Source: Sitta carolinensis (lineage: Eukaryota > Chordata > Aves > Passeriformes > Sittidae). Taken from it: a stretch of 64,000 nucleotides of DNA. Position numbers and translations under genes: made by a program. Where the stretch lies: NCBI GenBank assembly GCA_032173965.1, contig CM063310.1, positions 1,551,735-1,615,734 of the forward strand, in the 5' to 3' direction. The notes beneath the pieces are model-generated. The model did not search any database, was not told the origin of the DNA, and was given only the letters and a program-made list of their open reading frames with translations. Positions 21,101 through 31,600 of the stretch are shown here, one piece after another (within the stretch, counting starts at the first letter, position 1; the number at the start of each line of letters is the position of its first letter).

Positions 21101-24100
21101 TGGAGTTTGGGGTCCCAGGGTGGAGTTTGGGGTCCCAGGGAGGGGTTTGGGGTCCCAGGGAGGGGGTTGGGGTCCCAGGGAGGGGTTTGGGGCTCGGGGG
21201 TCTCTCAGGTTGGGGCTGGGGTCTCTCACCCACCTCGTTGCGGGACAGGTCGAGCACTTTGAGCCCCGGGGCCTTGAGGGGCAGCTCGGCCAAATCATCG
21301 AGACGGAAAAGACGATTGGAGCCCAGGTTGAGAGACTGGAGCTGGGAATGGGAAATGGGGGGAAATGGGGTCAGGGGAATGGGGGAGAAATGGGGGGGGA
21401 ATGGGGGGAAAAATGGGGGGAAATGGGGTCAGGGGAATGGGGGAGAAATGGGGGGGAATGGGGGGAAAATGGGGGGAAAATGGGGGGAAATGGGGGGAAA
21501 TGGGGGGAAAATGGGGGGGAAAATGGGGGGAAATGGGGTCAGGGGGAATGGGGGGAAAATGGGGGGAAAATAGGGGGAAATGGGATCAGGGGGAATGGGG
21601 GTTTAGGGAGGGGAGAAAGGGGATTGGGGGGACAAACAGGAGTTTTGGGGGGAAAAAAAAAAAGGGGATTTTTGGGGAGAAAAGAGGGTGGAAGATCCCA
21701 GAGGGATCCAGGGGGGCTTTGTGGGGATCAGAAGGGGGTTGGGGTCCCGGGGGGGTCCCGGGGGGTCCCAGTCCCACCTCAGGGATGTTCTCCTCGATGA
21801 TGCGCAGCACCACCCCCATGGAGCTGCGCTGGTTCAGCACCACGTCGATGCTCTGGGACACCAGGTCTGGGCACAGGGGGGGCCCGGGGGGGTCAGGGCC
21901 GGCCCCTGCAGCCCCCCAGGCTCCCCCCGAGCCCCCCAAGCCCCCCGAGCTCACCGGGGTCCACGCGGAGGCTCTTGAGGTCCAGCGCCTGCTGGGCGCC
22001 GTCGAATCTCTTGCTCATGCACAGCTGGGGCACAAGGAGGGGGTGAGACCCTGCCCCGACCCCCCCAAAGCCCCCCCAAGCTCCCCCAAGCCCCCAGACC
22101 CCCGCCCACCTTGAGCTGCTCGATCTCCTCGGGTTTGAGCTCGTTCTGCAGCGACTGCGCGGCGCGCGAGGAGTTGATGACGATGACGACCTGGGGAGGG
22201 GGCTTGGGGTGAGGGGGGGCGGCCCCAGGGAGCCCCAGCCCCATTCCCACCCCGCTCCAGCCGTCCTCGTCCTGCCCCTTCTCTATTCCCTCCCAGAAAT
22301 CCCACAAAAACTTCCCCGCTATCCTCTCCTTCCCATCGCGCCGACCCCATAAACGTTCCCGTCCCGCTCCATAAATCCCGCTCCTAATCCCACAAAATCC
22401 CCCTGCCCAGCCCAGCCGCACCTTGTAGTTGTCCCTGTCCGTGATTTTCCTCGACACCTGCTTCAGGGCGCTGGCCGTGGTCGCGTCCTCCACGTAGAAC
22501 TGGGCGCGGTTGTGGTCGTAGTGGAACTGAGAGGGGATCGGGGCTGGAACGGGGCTGCCCGGGACCCCAAATCCCCCCCAAATCCCCCCAAAATCCCCCT
22601 GGGATCCAGGGCTGGAACGGGGCTGCCCGGGACCCCAAATCCCCCCAAAATCCCCCAAAATCCCCCTGGGATCCAGGGCTGGAACGGGGCTGCCCGGGAC
22701 CCCAAATCCCCCCAAAATCCCCCAAAATCCCCCTGGGATCCAGGGCTGGAACGGGGCTGCCCGGGACCCCAAATCCCCCCAAAATCCCCCCCAAAATCCC
22801 CCTGGGATCCGGGGCTGGAACGGGGCTGCCCGGGACCCCAAATCCCCCCAAAATCCCCCTGGGATCCAGGGCTGGAATGGGGCTGCCCGGGACCCCAGAT
22901 CCCCCAAAATCCCCCAAAATCCCCCTGGGATCCAGGGCTGGAACGGGGCTGCCCGGGACCCCAAATCCCCCCCAAATCCCCCCAAAATCCCCCTGGGATC
23001 CAGGGCTGGAACGGGGCTGCCCGGGACCCCAAATCCCCCCAAAATCCCCCTGGGATCCAGGGCTGGAATGGGGCCCTGGGGATCCCAGATCCCCCCCAAT
23101 CCCCGGGATCCAGGGCTGGAATGTGGCCCCTGGGGATCCCAAATCCCCCCAAAATCCCGTGGGATTCAGGGCTGGAATGGGGCCCTGGGGATCCCAGATC
23201 CCCCCAATCCCCCGGGATCCAGGGCTGGAATGGGGCCCTGGGGATCCCGGATCCCCCCAATCCCCCTGGGATCCAGGGCTGGAATGGGGCCCTGGGGATC
23301 CCAGATCCCCCCCAATCCCCTGGGATCCAGGGCTGGAATGGGGCCCTGGGGATCCCAGATCCCCCCCAATCCCCCGGGATCCAGGGCTGGAATGGGGCCC
23401 TGGGGATCCCAGATCCCCCCCAATCCCCCGGGATCCAGGGCTGGAATGGGGCCCTGGGGATCCCAGATCCCCCCCAGTCCCCCTGGGATCCAGGGCTGGA
23501 ATGGGGCCCTGGGGATCCCAGATCCCCCCCAATCCCCCGGGATCCAGGGCCGCTGACCTCCACGGGGGTGAAGGGCACGCTGCAGAGGTTCTGGATGGAG
23601 CTCAGCAGCCAGGACTTGTCGTACTTCTTCCCATATGGGATCTGGGGGGGAATCCCACGGGATTGAGGGTGGGCAGAGGGGAGGAGAGAGGGCAAAAAGT
23701 GAAAGCACAAAGGAAAAGAAACGAGAGGGAAAAATCCCAGAAATAACAAAGAGAACAATAAAAAACAAAAGCAAAAATAAAGTGGGAAATGAGAAAACGA
23801 AGAGAACAAGAGCAGAACTCAATCCTGACCCGAACCCCAACCCCAGCTCCCCGATTCCCCCATTCCCAAACCCAATTCCACCTCTCGTTCCCATTCCCAC
23901 CCAAGCCCAATCACCCGTTTCCTTTCCCAATTCCCTCATCCCCAATTCCCATTCCCAAACCCAATTCCATCTCTCGCTTCCGTTCCCCACCCCATTCCCA
24001 TTCCCCCATTCCCAATCCCCCATTCTCATTCCCCATTCCCATCCCCCCATTCCCAATTCCCCCATTCCCCATTCCCATTCCCCCATTCCCCATCCCCATT

Positions 24101-27100
24101 CCCCATTCCCAATTCCCCCATTCCCCATTCCCCATTCACATTCCCCATTCCCATCCCCATTCCCATTCCCACATTCCCATTCCCCCATTCCCAATCCCCC
24201 CTCATCCCATCCCATCCCCATTCCCCATTCCCCCATCCCCATTCCCCATCCCCACCCCCTTCCCCATTCCCCATTCCCATTCCCCATTCCCATTCCCCCA
24301 TTCCCAATTCCCTCATTCCCCCCCATTCCCATCCCATTCCCATTCCCCCCATTCCCATCCCATTCCCATTCCCATTCCCAATTCCCTCATTCCCCCCCAT
24401 TCCCCATTCCCATCCCATTCCCATTCCCCCCATTCCCAATTCCCTCATTCCCCCCCATCCCCATTCCCATTCCCATCCCCCATTCCCATTCCCCATTCCC
24501 CATCCCCATTCCCCCATTCCCTTTTCCCCATTCCCATTCCCCCATTCCCAATCCCCACTCCCATCCCCATTCCCCCATTCCCATTCCCCCCCATTCCTGA
24601 TCCCCCCACTCCCATTCCCATTCCCCATTCCATTCCCCCATTCCCCCCCCATTCCCATTCCCCATTCCCTCATTCCCATTCCCATTCCCGTTCCCGTTCC
24701 CGTTCCCATTCCGCTCTCACGGTGATCTTGAACCAGCTCCTCCTGCCGCCGTCCCTCCCGCCGCCCCCGCCGCGCTCGCCGGGCTCGCGCTTCACCGTGA
24801 TGTTGATGTTGGCCAGGCGGCCCGAGCGCGGCGCGTACGGGACACTGCGGGATAAACCGGGGATCACCGGGAACCGCCGCGGGATCAGCCGGGATAACCG
24901 CGGGATCAGCCGGGAATAACCGCGGGATCAGCCGGGAAACCGCGGGATCAGCGGGATAACCGCGGGAATAAATCAGCCGGGAATAACCGCGGGATCAGCC
25001 GGGAATAACCGCGGGATCAGCCGGGAATAACCGCGGGATCAGCCGGGAACCCGCCGCGGGATTAAACCGGGAATCACCGCGGGATCAGCCGGGAACCGCC
25101 GCGGGAATAAACCGGGAATAAACCGGGAATCGCCGCGGGATAAACGGGGATCAGCCGGGAACCACCGCGGGATAACTCGGGGATCAGCCGGGAATCAGCC
25201 GGGAATCACGGCGGGATAAACCGGGAATAAACCGGGGATCAGCCGGGAATCACCGCAGGATAAACCGGGGGATCAGCCGGGAATCACCGCGGATAAACGG
25301 GGGATCAGCGGAATCACGCAGGTAAACGGGGATCAGCCGGGAATCACCGCGGGATAAGCCGGGGGATCAGCCGGGAATCACCGCGGGATAACCGGGAATA
25401 AACCGGGGATCAGCCGGGAATCACCGCGGGATAAATCGGGAATAAACCGGGGATCAGCCGGGAATCACCGCGGGATAAACCGGGAATAACCGGGGGATCA
25501 GCCGGGAATAACTGGGGGATCAGCTGGGAATAGACCGGGAATAAACCGGGAACCACTGGGAATAAACCGGGAACAACTGGCATCAGTAGGAAATCACCGG
25601 GAATAACCGGGAATCACCAGGGAAACCTCTGGAGAATAACCCGGGGAGCACCGGGGAATAACCGGGGGTCACCGGGATCAGCGGGAACGACCGGGAATGA
25701 CTGGGGATCACTGGGAATGAACGGGGATCACTGGGAATAAGCGGGAATGACTGGGGATCACCAGGAATGGCCGGGAATCACGGGAATGACTGGGGATCAC
25801 CGGGAATGACGGGGATCACGGGAATCACGGGGATCTCGGGAATGACGGGGATCACGGGAATCACCGGGGATCACGGGTGAGGGATCGGGGATCCGGGGAT
25901 CCTGGGGATCACATGGGGATCCGGCGGGAATGAGGGGATCACGGGAATGACGGGGATGCCGGGAATGCCGGGGATGCCGGGAAGGACCCGCACTCACTAC
26001 CGCCCGCGGGGCCCGTCGTGCGCCTCGGCCATGGGCACGTCGCCGTCGTCCTCGTCGGGGCGGGCGCGGCGGGGGCGGCCGCGGGGATTCACCTCGCTGT
26101 ACATCTTCCCGCGGAACGGGCCCCGGCCCTTCCGCCGCCGCCCGGGAAGCCGCGGCCACCGACGCGGTCATCGTGCTCTGGGGGGGACAGCGGGGGGTGG
26201 CACCGGGGAACCGGGGGTGGCACCGGGGAACCGGGTGGTGGCACCGGAGCGGGGTGGTGGCACCGGGGAACCGGGGTGGCACCGGTACCGGGGGTGGTAC
26301 CGGGGAACCGGGGTTGGCACCGGGGGAACCGGGGTTGGCACCGAGCGGGGGGGGGGCACCGGGGAACCGGGGTGGCACCGGTACGGGGGGTGGCACCGGT
26401 ACCGGGGGTGGCACCGGGGAACCGGGGTGGTGGCACCGGAGGGGGGGGTGGCACGGGGAACCGGGGTGGCACCGGTACCGGGGGGTGGCACCGGGGAACC
26501 GGGGTGGGTGGCACCGGGGAAACCGGGGTGGGCACCGGAGCGGGGGGGGGGCACCGGCACGGGGGTGGCACCGGTACCGGGGGTGGCACGGTTACCGGGG
26601 GGTGGCACGGGCCCGGGGCTCTCCCCCCTCCCGGGCTCTCTCCCAGCGCAGCCCCAGCGCTCCGAGCCCCCTCCCCGCCGCTCCAGGCACCGACAGCGGC
26701 CCCAGAGCCGCGCACGGGCACGGCCCCGGGCACACCGGGCACGCCCGGCACCGGGCACGGCCGGGCACACCGGTACGGCCCCGGGCACACCGGGCAGGCC
26801 CGGCACACCGGGCACGGCCCCGGGCACACCGATACCGAACCGGGCACACGGTACCGGCCCCGGGCACACCGGGACGGCCCCGGGCACACCGGGCACGGCC
26901 CCGGGCACACCGATACCGAAACCCGGGCACACCGGTACCGGCCCCCGGGGACACCGGGCACGGCCCCGGGCACACGTCCGACCCGGGCACACCGGGCACG
27001 GCCCGGGCACCACGGTACCGACCCCGGGCACACCGGGCACGGCGGGCACCGGTACCGGCCCGCCGGGCACACCGGGACGGGCCCGGGCAACCGGGTACGG

Positions 27101-27951
27101 CCCCGGGCACACCGGGCACGGCCCCGGGCACACCGGTACCGAGCCCCGGGCACACCGGGCACGGCCCCGGGCCCCACCGGTACGGCCCCGGGCACACGGG
27201 CACGGCCCCGGGCACACCGGTACCGACCCCGGGCACACCGGGCACGGCCCGGGCACACCGGTAGCGGCCGCGGGCACACCGGTACCCCGACCCCGGGCAC
27301 CCGGCCAGCGGCCCGGGCACACCGGTACCGGCCCCGGGCACGCCCGGGCACGGCCCCGGGCACACCGGTACCGACCCGGGCACACCGGGCACGGCCCCGG
27401 GCACACCGGTGCACGCCCCGGGCACACCGGTACCGCCCCGGGCACACCGGGCACGCCCCGGCACACCGGTACGCCCGGGCACACCGGTACCGGCCCCGGG
27501 CACACCGGGCACGGCCCCGGGCACACCGGTACGCGGCCGCGGGCTCCCCCGGTCCCCGTCCCCGGGGTCACCGGGCCGGCCCCGCGCCCCGGTGCCCCTG
27601 CGGGCCGCTCCCGGCCCCCCCTCTCCGGGCCGCTCTCCCGCGCCCCTGCCCTTGCCGGGCCGCTCTCCCGCGCCCCCTGCCCTCTGCCGGGCCGCTCTCC
27701 CCGCGCCCCCTGCCCTCTCCCGGGCCGCTCTCCCCGCTCCGGCGCCGCCGCCGCTCGCTGCCCCCGCTCCCCTCTCCCCGCCGGTGCCGCCATCCCGGGC
27801 CTACCCGCCCCGGGCCTGCCCCGCCGCGCTCCCCGCTCGCCGCCGGGCGGTCCGGGGCCGGCCCGGGGCTCTCCCCGGTGCCCCCGAGCCCCCCGGTTCC
27901 CCCGTGCCCCGCTCACCGCTGTTACCCGCCCCCCTTCCCCTCCTCCGCCAT
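6104..27951 (-). CDS. NXF1: nuclear RNA export factor 1 (TAP)
   Basis: General mRNA export receptor. There are 21 coding exons: 27926..27951, 25998..26177, 24721..24844, 23558..23641, 22422..22526, 22110..22190, 21955..22024, 21778..21866, 21234..21341, 19383..19491, 16242..16281, 15085..15154, 14477..14532, 13651..13750, 11291..11349, 9769..9884, 9201..9242, 8497..8565, 6946..7129, 6237..6297, 6104..6142. The start ATGGCGGAGGAGGGGAAG is at 27951; the stop is at 6104..6106. The protein is about 604 codons (human 619). It shows an RNA-binding N-terminus, an RNP/RRM ([13 protein letters not shown]), leucine-rich repeats ([16 protein letters not shown]), an NTF2-like domain ([20 protein letters not shown]) and a TAP-C UBA-like end ([17 protein letters not shown]) that binds FG nucleoporins. 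Single-base frame errors sit in exons 2, 10, 11, 12, 14, 18 and 19. Introns are satellite-filled. Confidence 0.97.
6330..6890. repeat. NXF1 intron 19 degenerate repeat
   Basis: GGGATTTTTGGG-type sequence with three near-identical copies of TTTTGAGCCAATTCCAGACG and what follows (starting near 6575, 6735 and 6836), giving a higher-order unit of 100-160 bp. Confidence 0.75.
7136..8160. repeat. NXF1 intron 18 GGGGATT satellite
   Basis: Plus strand is (GGGGATTG)n with GGGGATGGG and GAGAAAAGGG variants, nearly pure to about 7920, then degenerate G/T sequence to 8160. It has strong G-quadruplex potential on the template strand. All long open frames here are repeat artefacts. Confidence 0.9.
8165..8495. 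repeat. NXF1 intron 18 GGGCAGGGGGGGTCCC array
   Basis: 16-20 bp units GGGGGGGTCCCGGGCAGG directly next to exon 18; distinct from the adjacent GGGGATT array. Confidence 0.88.
8590..9190. repeat. NXF1 intron 17 AAAATCCAGGGGG array
   Basis: Units of GGGGAAAATCCAGGGGGAAA, decaying to purine-only sequence after 9040. Sense-strand RNA is pyrimidine-rich. Confidence 0.88.
9255..9745. repeat. NXF1 intron 16 minisatellite
   Basis: 30-60 bp units around CCAAGGACTGTGGGTCCCGT and GGGGGTCCCG, about nine copies of the AAGGACTGTGGG core. Confidence 0.88.
9915..11265. repeat. NXF1 intron 15 ACACGGGGAAACACCCCGAA array
   Basis: About 22-bp units (core AACACGGGGAAACACCCCGA) from 9915 to 10800, degrading to an A/C-rich low-complexity tract up to exon 15. 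Strand composition is opposite to the neighbouring arrays. Confidence 0.88.
11360..12570. repeat. NXF1 intron 14 T/G-rich low-complexity tract
   Basis: Irregular TTTTTTGGGGGG units with GGGTTTATTGGGATTTTTT sub-repeats; A/C-rich in the sense RNA. Nothing else is seen in it. Confidence 0.85.
12575..13510. repeat. NXF1 intron 14 41-bp minisatellite
   Basis: About 22 units of 40-42 bp with core GATTCTGTTGCTCTGTATTT then TTCAGGGTTGTTTTTGGGGG. On the plus strand each unit holds a pyrimidine tract ending in CAG, but that is antisense to NXF1. Confidence 0.9.
13755..14345. repeat. NXF1 intron 13 GGGGGGAATATGG array
   Basis: Irregular 12-24 bp units of AATATGGGGGGAAAATGGGG between exons 13 and 14, G-rich on the plus strand; closely resembles the STX5 array at 28860. 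Confidence 0.88.
14565..15080. repeat. NXF1 intron 12 AGCCCCCAAAGGGGAGG array
   Basis: 33-36 bp units with core GGGGAGCCCCCAAAGGGG, partly self-complementary (CCCC/GGGG), between exons 12 and 13. Confidence 0.88.
15340..16195. repeat. NXF1 intron 11 CCCCCCAGGACCCCCC tract
   Basis: C-rich 17-25 bp units (CCCCCCAAACCCCCCAGGAC) on the plus strand, hence G-rich in the NXF1 sense strand and nascent RNA. Confidence 0.85.
16419..16433 (-). promoter_or_regulatory. tandem AG|GT motif in NXF1 intron 10 (possible recursive splice site or 15-nt microexon)
   Basis: Minus strand reads CCCAG|GTGAGTTCGAGCCAG|GTAAGA: two acceptor-donor junctions 15 nt apart, with a C-rich tract upstream. It could be a recursive splice point or a five-codon microexon (VSSSQ), or chance. 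The orthologous protein does not need it. Confidence 0.3.
16500..17455. repeat. NXF1 intron 10 arrays, distal part
   Basis: First GGGAAAATTTGGGGGTGCAG units (16500..16860), then GGGGGTCTCCCCTGAGGATT and CGAGGCTCGGGGGTCTCCCC units of about 20-45 bp up to 17455. Confidence 0.85.
17475..17540 (-). promoter_or_regulatory. NXF1 intron 10 constitutive transport element (CTE)
   Basis: A non-repetitive island between two minisatellites, in the sense orientation of NXF1. It contains CCAGTGACGGGTAAGA (17526..17511), a small hairpin (ATCCC-TCG-GGGGT, about 17511..17499) and GACCTAAGCCAGG (17494..17482). Outer arms GGCTGGCT and AGCCAGGC can pair with one mismatch, leaving a large internal loop. This arrangement matches the TAP/NXF1-binding loop of constitutive transport elements, and mammalian NXF1 carries a CTE in this same intron 10, where it allows export of intron-retaining NXF1 mRNA. 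Only one loop unit is visible rather than the two-fold-symmetric pair of the retroviral element. Homology is judged by eye. Confidence 0.85.
17560..17910. repeat. NXF1 intron 10 20-bp array GAGACCCCCGGGATGGGG
   Basis: About 17 units of GGATGGGGGAGAGACCCCCG (20 bp) with 18-19 bp variants, directly next to the CTE. 17910..18060 is purine-rich unique sequence. Confidence 0.9.
18060..18690. repeat. NXF1 intron 10 mixed short repeats
   Basis: T/G tract (18060..18230), nine 10-bp GGGAAGGTTT units (18340..18430) and four 28-bp units around GGAGAATTTGGGGACAATTT (18560..18680), separated by unique sequence. Confidence 0.8.
18870..19365. repeat. NXF1 intron 10 20-bp array GGGGGTCCCTGCTGTCCCTG
   Basis: About 22 units of 20 bp (variants 17-26 bp) abutting the exon 10 donor. 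Stop-free on the sense strand in the frame of exon 10. Confidence 0.9.
19505..20525. repeat. NXF1 intron 9 GATCAGGGATGGGG satellite
   Basis: About 70 units of 13-14 bp (GGGGATCAGGGATG), shorter GATCAGG insertions giving local higher order. Very dense GATC content. Confidence 0.92.
20585..21195. repeat. NXF1 intron 9 20-bp array GGTTTGGGGTCCCAGGGAGG
   Basis: About 30 units of 20-21 bp with three interspersed end variants (AGGGAGGGG, AGGGTGGAG, AGGGATGGG). Confidence 0.92.
21345..21600. repeat. NXF1 intron 8 AATGGGGGGAAA tract
   Basis: 12-24 bp units AATGGGGGGAAAATGGGG with GGGGTCAGGGG inserts. Confidence 0.85.
22540..23545. repeat. NXF1 intron 4 minisatellite with two subfamilies
   Basis: About 18 units of 52-68 bp sharing GGGATCCAGGGCTGGAA. 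Units before ~23070 carry GGGGCTGCCCGGGACCCCAA; units after it carry GGGGCCCTGGGGATCCCAGA. The variant switch is abrupt. Confidence 0.92.
23825..24715. repeat. NXF1 intron 3 CCATTCC satellite
   Basis: (CCCATTCC)n with CCCCATT and CCCAATTC variants, about 890 bp, beginning after a purine-rich 23645..23820 stretch. Confidence 0.92.
24850..25940. repeat. NXF1 intron 2 CGCGGGATCAGCCGGGAATA array
   Basis: Roughly 15- and 22-bp units (CCGGGAATAACCGCGGGATC) with many variants, decaying toward 25800-25940 into GGGAATGACGGGGATCAC units. Confidence 0.88.
26195..26615. repeat. NXF1 intron 1 GGGGTGGCACCGGTACCGG array
   Basis: 17-22 bp units GGGGTGGCACCGGGGAACCG and GGTACCGG variants next to exon 2. Confidence 0.9.
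26720..27545. repeat. NXF1 intron 1 CCGGGCACACCGGGCACGGC array
   Basis: About 40 units of 18-22 bp (CCGGGCACACCGGGCACGGC and CCGGTACCGGCCC), CpG-dense, reaching the promoter-proximal CpG island (27545..27950). Confidence 0.9.
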
Positions 27952-27986
27952 CGCCGCCGCCGCGGCCTCCCCGCCGCGCGTCCCGC

Positions 27987-28000
27987 TGACGTCACTTCCG
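27987..28000 (-). promoter_or_regulatory. NXF1 promoter CRE-ETS composite
   Basis: TGACGTCACTTCCG on the plus strand (CRE palindrome fused to an ETS core), 36-49 bp upstream of the NXF1 ATG, in a TATA-less CpG island. The identical 14-mer occurs upstream of COX8A. Confidence 0.7.
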
Positions 28001-28135
28001 CCCGCGGGGTCACGCGCGCACGCGCAGTCGCTCCCCCCGGCCCCGTTTCCCCCCCCCCCCCGCCCGTTCCCCGCGCTCCGCGGGTTCGAGTCCCGGCACC
28101 GGAGGAAAGGACACGGCGGGCCCGGGGGGCAGCGC

Positions 28136-28141
28136 TTTATT
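28136..28141 (-). terminator. STX5 poly(A) signal
   Basis: AATAAA on the minus strand about 540 nt past the STX5 stop. 28142..28677 is its C-rich 3' UTR; 28001..28135 is the NXF1 upstream region. Confidence 0.75.
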
Positions 28142-28677
28142 GGGGGGTCCCGGGGGGGCTGCGGCCGCTCCGAGCGCTCCCTGCAGGCGCCACGGCATCC
28201 CCAGAGCCCCTCCCCGGCGGCCCCGGGGGGCTCTCGTTCCCACGGGGGTCGTGCAGCCCCCCGGGAACTGAGTGGGGTCCACAGCCCCCCCCAAGGGGGG
28301 ACCCCAATAGCTTTATCAGGGTCCACAGCCCCCCCCTTTTGGGGGGTCCCACGGTTTTAACGGGGGGGGGGGGGGGCTGAACCCTCCAGGGGGTCCCACA
28401 GTCCCCCCCCCCACCGTTTTTAACCAGCTCCAAGCCCCCCCTCCCCATCCCACACTTTTGGGGGGTCCCGGGGCTTTCACGGGGGGTCCTGCAGCCCCCC
28501 AAGGTCCGTGGCGTTCACAGAGCCCCCCTCACCCGGGGGTCTCACAGCTTTCCCTGGGGTCTCCACCCCCGGGGGGGTCCCAGGCTCTCCTGGGGGTCCC
28601 CACCCCACTCTGGGGGTCCCGTGGTCCGTGGGGAGGGGTCCCAGAACATTCCCGAGCCCGCGGGGCCCGGAGCAGCC

Positions 28678-31600
28678 TCAGGCCAGGAAGACGACGAAGA
28701 CGACGAAGAAGACGATGAGGATGAGGAAGATCTTCACCAGGAGCCAGCGGTTGGACGTCACCGACTGGAAATACTTGAGGATCTCCCGTGAGCAGCGTCC
28801 ACGTTGAGCTGAGCGTCCTCCACGCTGGAGTCGATCCTGGGCAGAGCCGGGATCAGCGGGGGGAAAACGGGGGGAAAATGGGGGGAAAATGGGGGGGGGG
28901 AATGGGGGAATTGGGGGGAATATGGGGGGAAAATGGGGGGGGGGAAATGGGGGAATTGGGGGGAATATGGGGGGGATATAGGGGAAAAATGGGGGGGAAA
29001 TGGGGGGATTGGGGGGAAAATGGGGGGGAAATGGGGGGGAATTGGGGGGAATATGGGGGGGAATATGGGGGGGAAATGGGGGGGATTGGGGGGAAAATGG
29101 GGGGGATATAGGGGAAAAATGGGGGGGAAATGGGAATTTGGGGAGAATATGGGGGGGAAATGGGGGGGATTGGGGGGAATATGGGGGGGGAATGGGGGGG
29201 ATTTGGGGGGAAATGGGGGGGAATATGGGGGGGGAATGGGGGGATTTGGGGGAAATGGGGGGGGAATATGGGGGGGAATGGGGGGATTTGGGGGAAAACG
29301 GGGGGGATATAGGGGAAAATGGGGGGGATTGGGGGGGAATATGGGGGGAAAATGGGGGGGGAAATGGGGGGGAATTGGGGGGAATATGGGGGGGAATATG
29401 GGGGGGAATGGGGGGGATTTGGGGGGAATTGGGGGGAATATGGGGGGGATATAGGGGAAAAATGGGGGGGAAATGGGGGGGATTGGGGGGGAATATGGGG
29501 GGGAAATGGGGGGGAATATGGGGGGGAAAATGGGGGGAATTGGGGGGAATATGGGGGGGAATTGGGGGAAAATGGGGGGATTGGGGGAAAAATGGGGGGA
29601 AATGGGGGAAAAATGGGGGGAAATTGGGGGAAAATGGGGGGAATTGGGGGGAAAATGGAGGGAGGGGGGAAAAATTTGGGGACAAAATAGAAAAAAATAA
29701 AGGAAAAAAATTGGGGGGAAATGGGGGAAAATTGAGAGGAAAATGAAAGGGAAAGAAAGAAAAAAATGGGGAAAATTGGAGGGAGGAGAGGGGGAAAAAA
29801 TTGCAGGGAAATTGGAGGGGAAAGGAAAAATGGGGAAAGTTGGGGGAAGAGAAGGAGAAAAATTGTGGGGGGAAAATGGACAAAATAAAAGAAAAATTGT
29901 GGGGAATAAGGAGGAAAATAGACAATAAAATGAAGAGAAAGAAAGGAAGAATTGGGAGAAAAAAATCGGGGAGGCGACGGAAAAGAAACAGAGGGAGGGA
30001 AGAGGGGAAAAAAAAGAGATGAAGGAAAAGCAGAATAGTGTGAAAAAAGGGAGGGAAAAGATGTGGAGGAGGCTCTGGGGGCACCTCTGGATGGTCTCCT
30101 CCTGCTCCTTGACCATGTGTGCCAGCTGCTGGAAGATGGAGCCCAGCTCCACGATGGTGGACTCGATGTTGTGCATGGTGTCCGCCCGGCTCTGGATGTA
30201 CGAGTCCTGGGGGAGGCCGGGGGGTCAGCGGGGGTCCAGAGCCCCCAGAGCCCCCCGGCCCGGGGGGAACGAGGGGGGCAAACCTGCTCGTCCAGCAGCT
30301 GCAGCTGCGGGCTGCTCCTGCTCTCCATCTCGATGGCCACGGCGCCGGCGGGCGGCGGCTCAGCCCGGAGCACGGCGGGGCTACCTGGGCACAGGGGGGG
30401 CTGGTCACCCCAGAGCCAGGCCTGGAGCCCCCTGGGGTGGGCTGCTGAGACCCGGGGTGGGCTAGAGACCCCGGGGTGGGCTAGAGACCCCGGGGATGGG
30501 CTAGAGACCCCGGGGATGGGCTAGAGACCCTGGGATGGGCTAGAGACTCCTGGGGTGGGCTAGAGACCCCTGGGATGGGCTAGAGACCCTGGGTGGGCTA
30601 GAGTCCTGGGGTGGGCTAGAGACCCCTGGGATGGGCTAGAGATCCCGGGGATGGGCTAGAGACCCCTGGGATGGGCTAGAGACCCCTGGGTGGGTAGAGA
30701 CCTGGGGTGGGCTAGAGACCCCTGGGATGGGCTAGAGACCCCTGGGATGGGCTAGAGACCCTGGGGTGGGCTAGAGCCCTGGGTGGCTAGACCCTGGGGT
30801 GGGCTAGAGACCCCTGGGATGGGCTAGAGACCCCGGGGATGGGCTAGAGACCCCTGGGATGGGCTAGAGACCCTGGGATGGGCTAGAGACCCCTGGGGTG
30901 GGCTAGAGACCCTGGGATGGGCTAGAGACCCTGGGTGGGCTAGAGACCCCTGGGATGGGCTAGAGACCCCTGGGGATGGGCTAGAGACCCTGGGGATGGG
31001 CTAGAGACCCGGATGGCTGAGACCTGTGGGCTAGAGACCCTGGGATGGGCTAGAGACCCCTGGGACGGGCTAGAGACCCCTGGGATGGGCTGTGATCCCC
31101 TGGGGTGGGCTAGAGACCCCTGGGTGGGTAGAGACCTGGCTGAGACCCCTGGATGGGCTAGAGACCCCGGGATGGGCTAGAGACCCTGGGATGGATTTAG
31201 CCCCCCTGGAATGGACTACTGCCCCCCTGGAATGGGCTAGAGACCCCCTGGATTGGGCTAGAGACCCCCTGGAATGCCCCATTGCCCCTGGAATCCCCTT
31301 TCCCCCCCAAATTCCCCTTTTCCTCCCAGATTCCCCCCTTTCCCCCAAACCCCCTTTCCCCCTAGTCCCCCTTTCCCCCCCAATCCCCCTTTTCCCCCCA
31401 ATCCCCTTACCCCCCAATCTCCTATTTTCCCCCCAATCCCCCTTTCTCCCCCGATCCCCCTTTTCCCCCAATCCCCCTTTTCCCCTCTCACTGAGGTTGT
31501 TGGCAGCCAGGGCAGAGACGGGCGCGCGGCAGAACTGCTCCCGGCGGCTGCGCTGCTGCTTCAGGTTCTGGGGATCCGGGAGCACGAGGGGGAAAACGGG

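Noticed and set aside
19754..21262. 502-residue Gly/Asp-rich frame ([11 protein letters not shown]) and similar collagen-like frames
   Set aside because: Direct translation of the GATCAGGGATGGGG and GGTTTGGGGTCCC arrays; no signal peptide, Gly-X-Y register or conservation, and antisense to NXF1.
28078..28105. tRNA-like B box (GGTTCGAGTCC)
   Set aside because: The T-loop consensus is present, but there is no A box, anticodon stem or acceptor stem around it.
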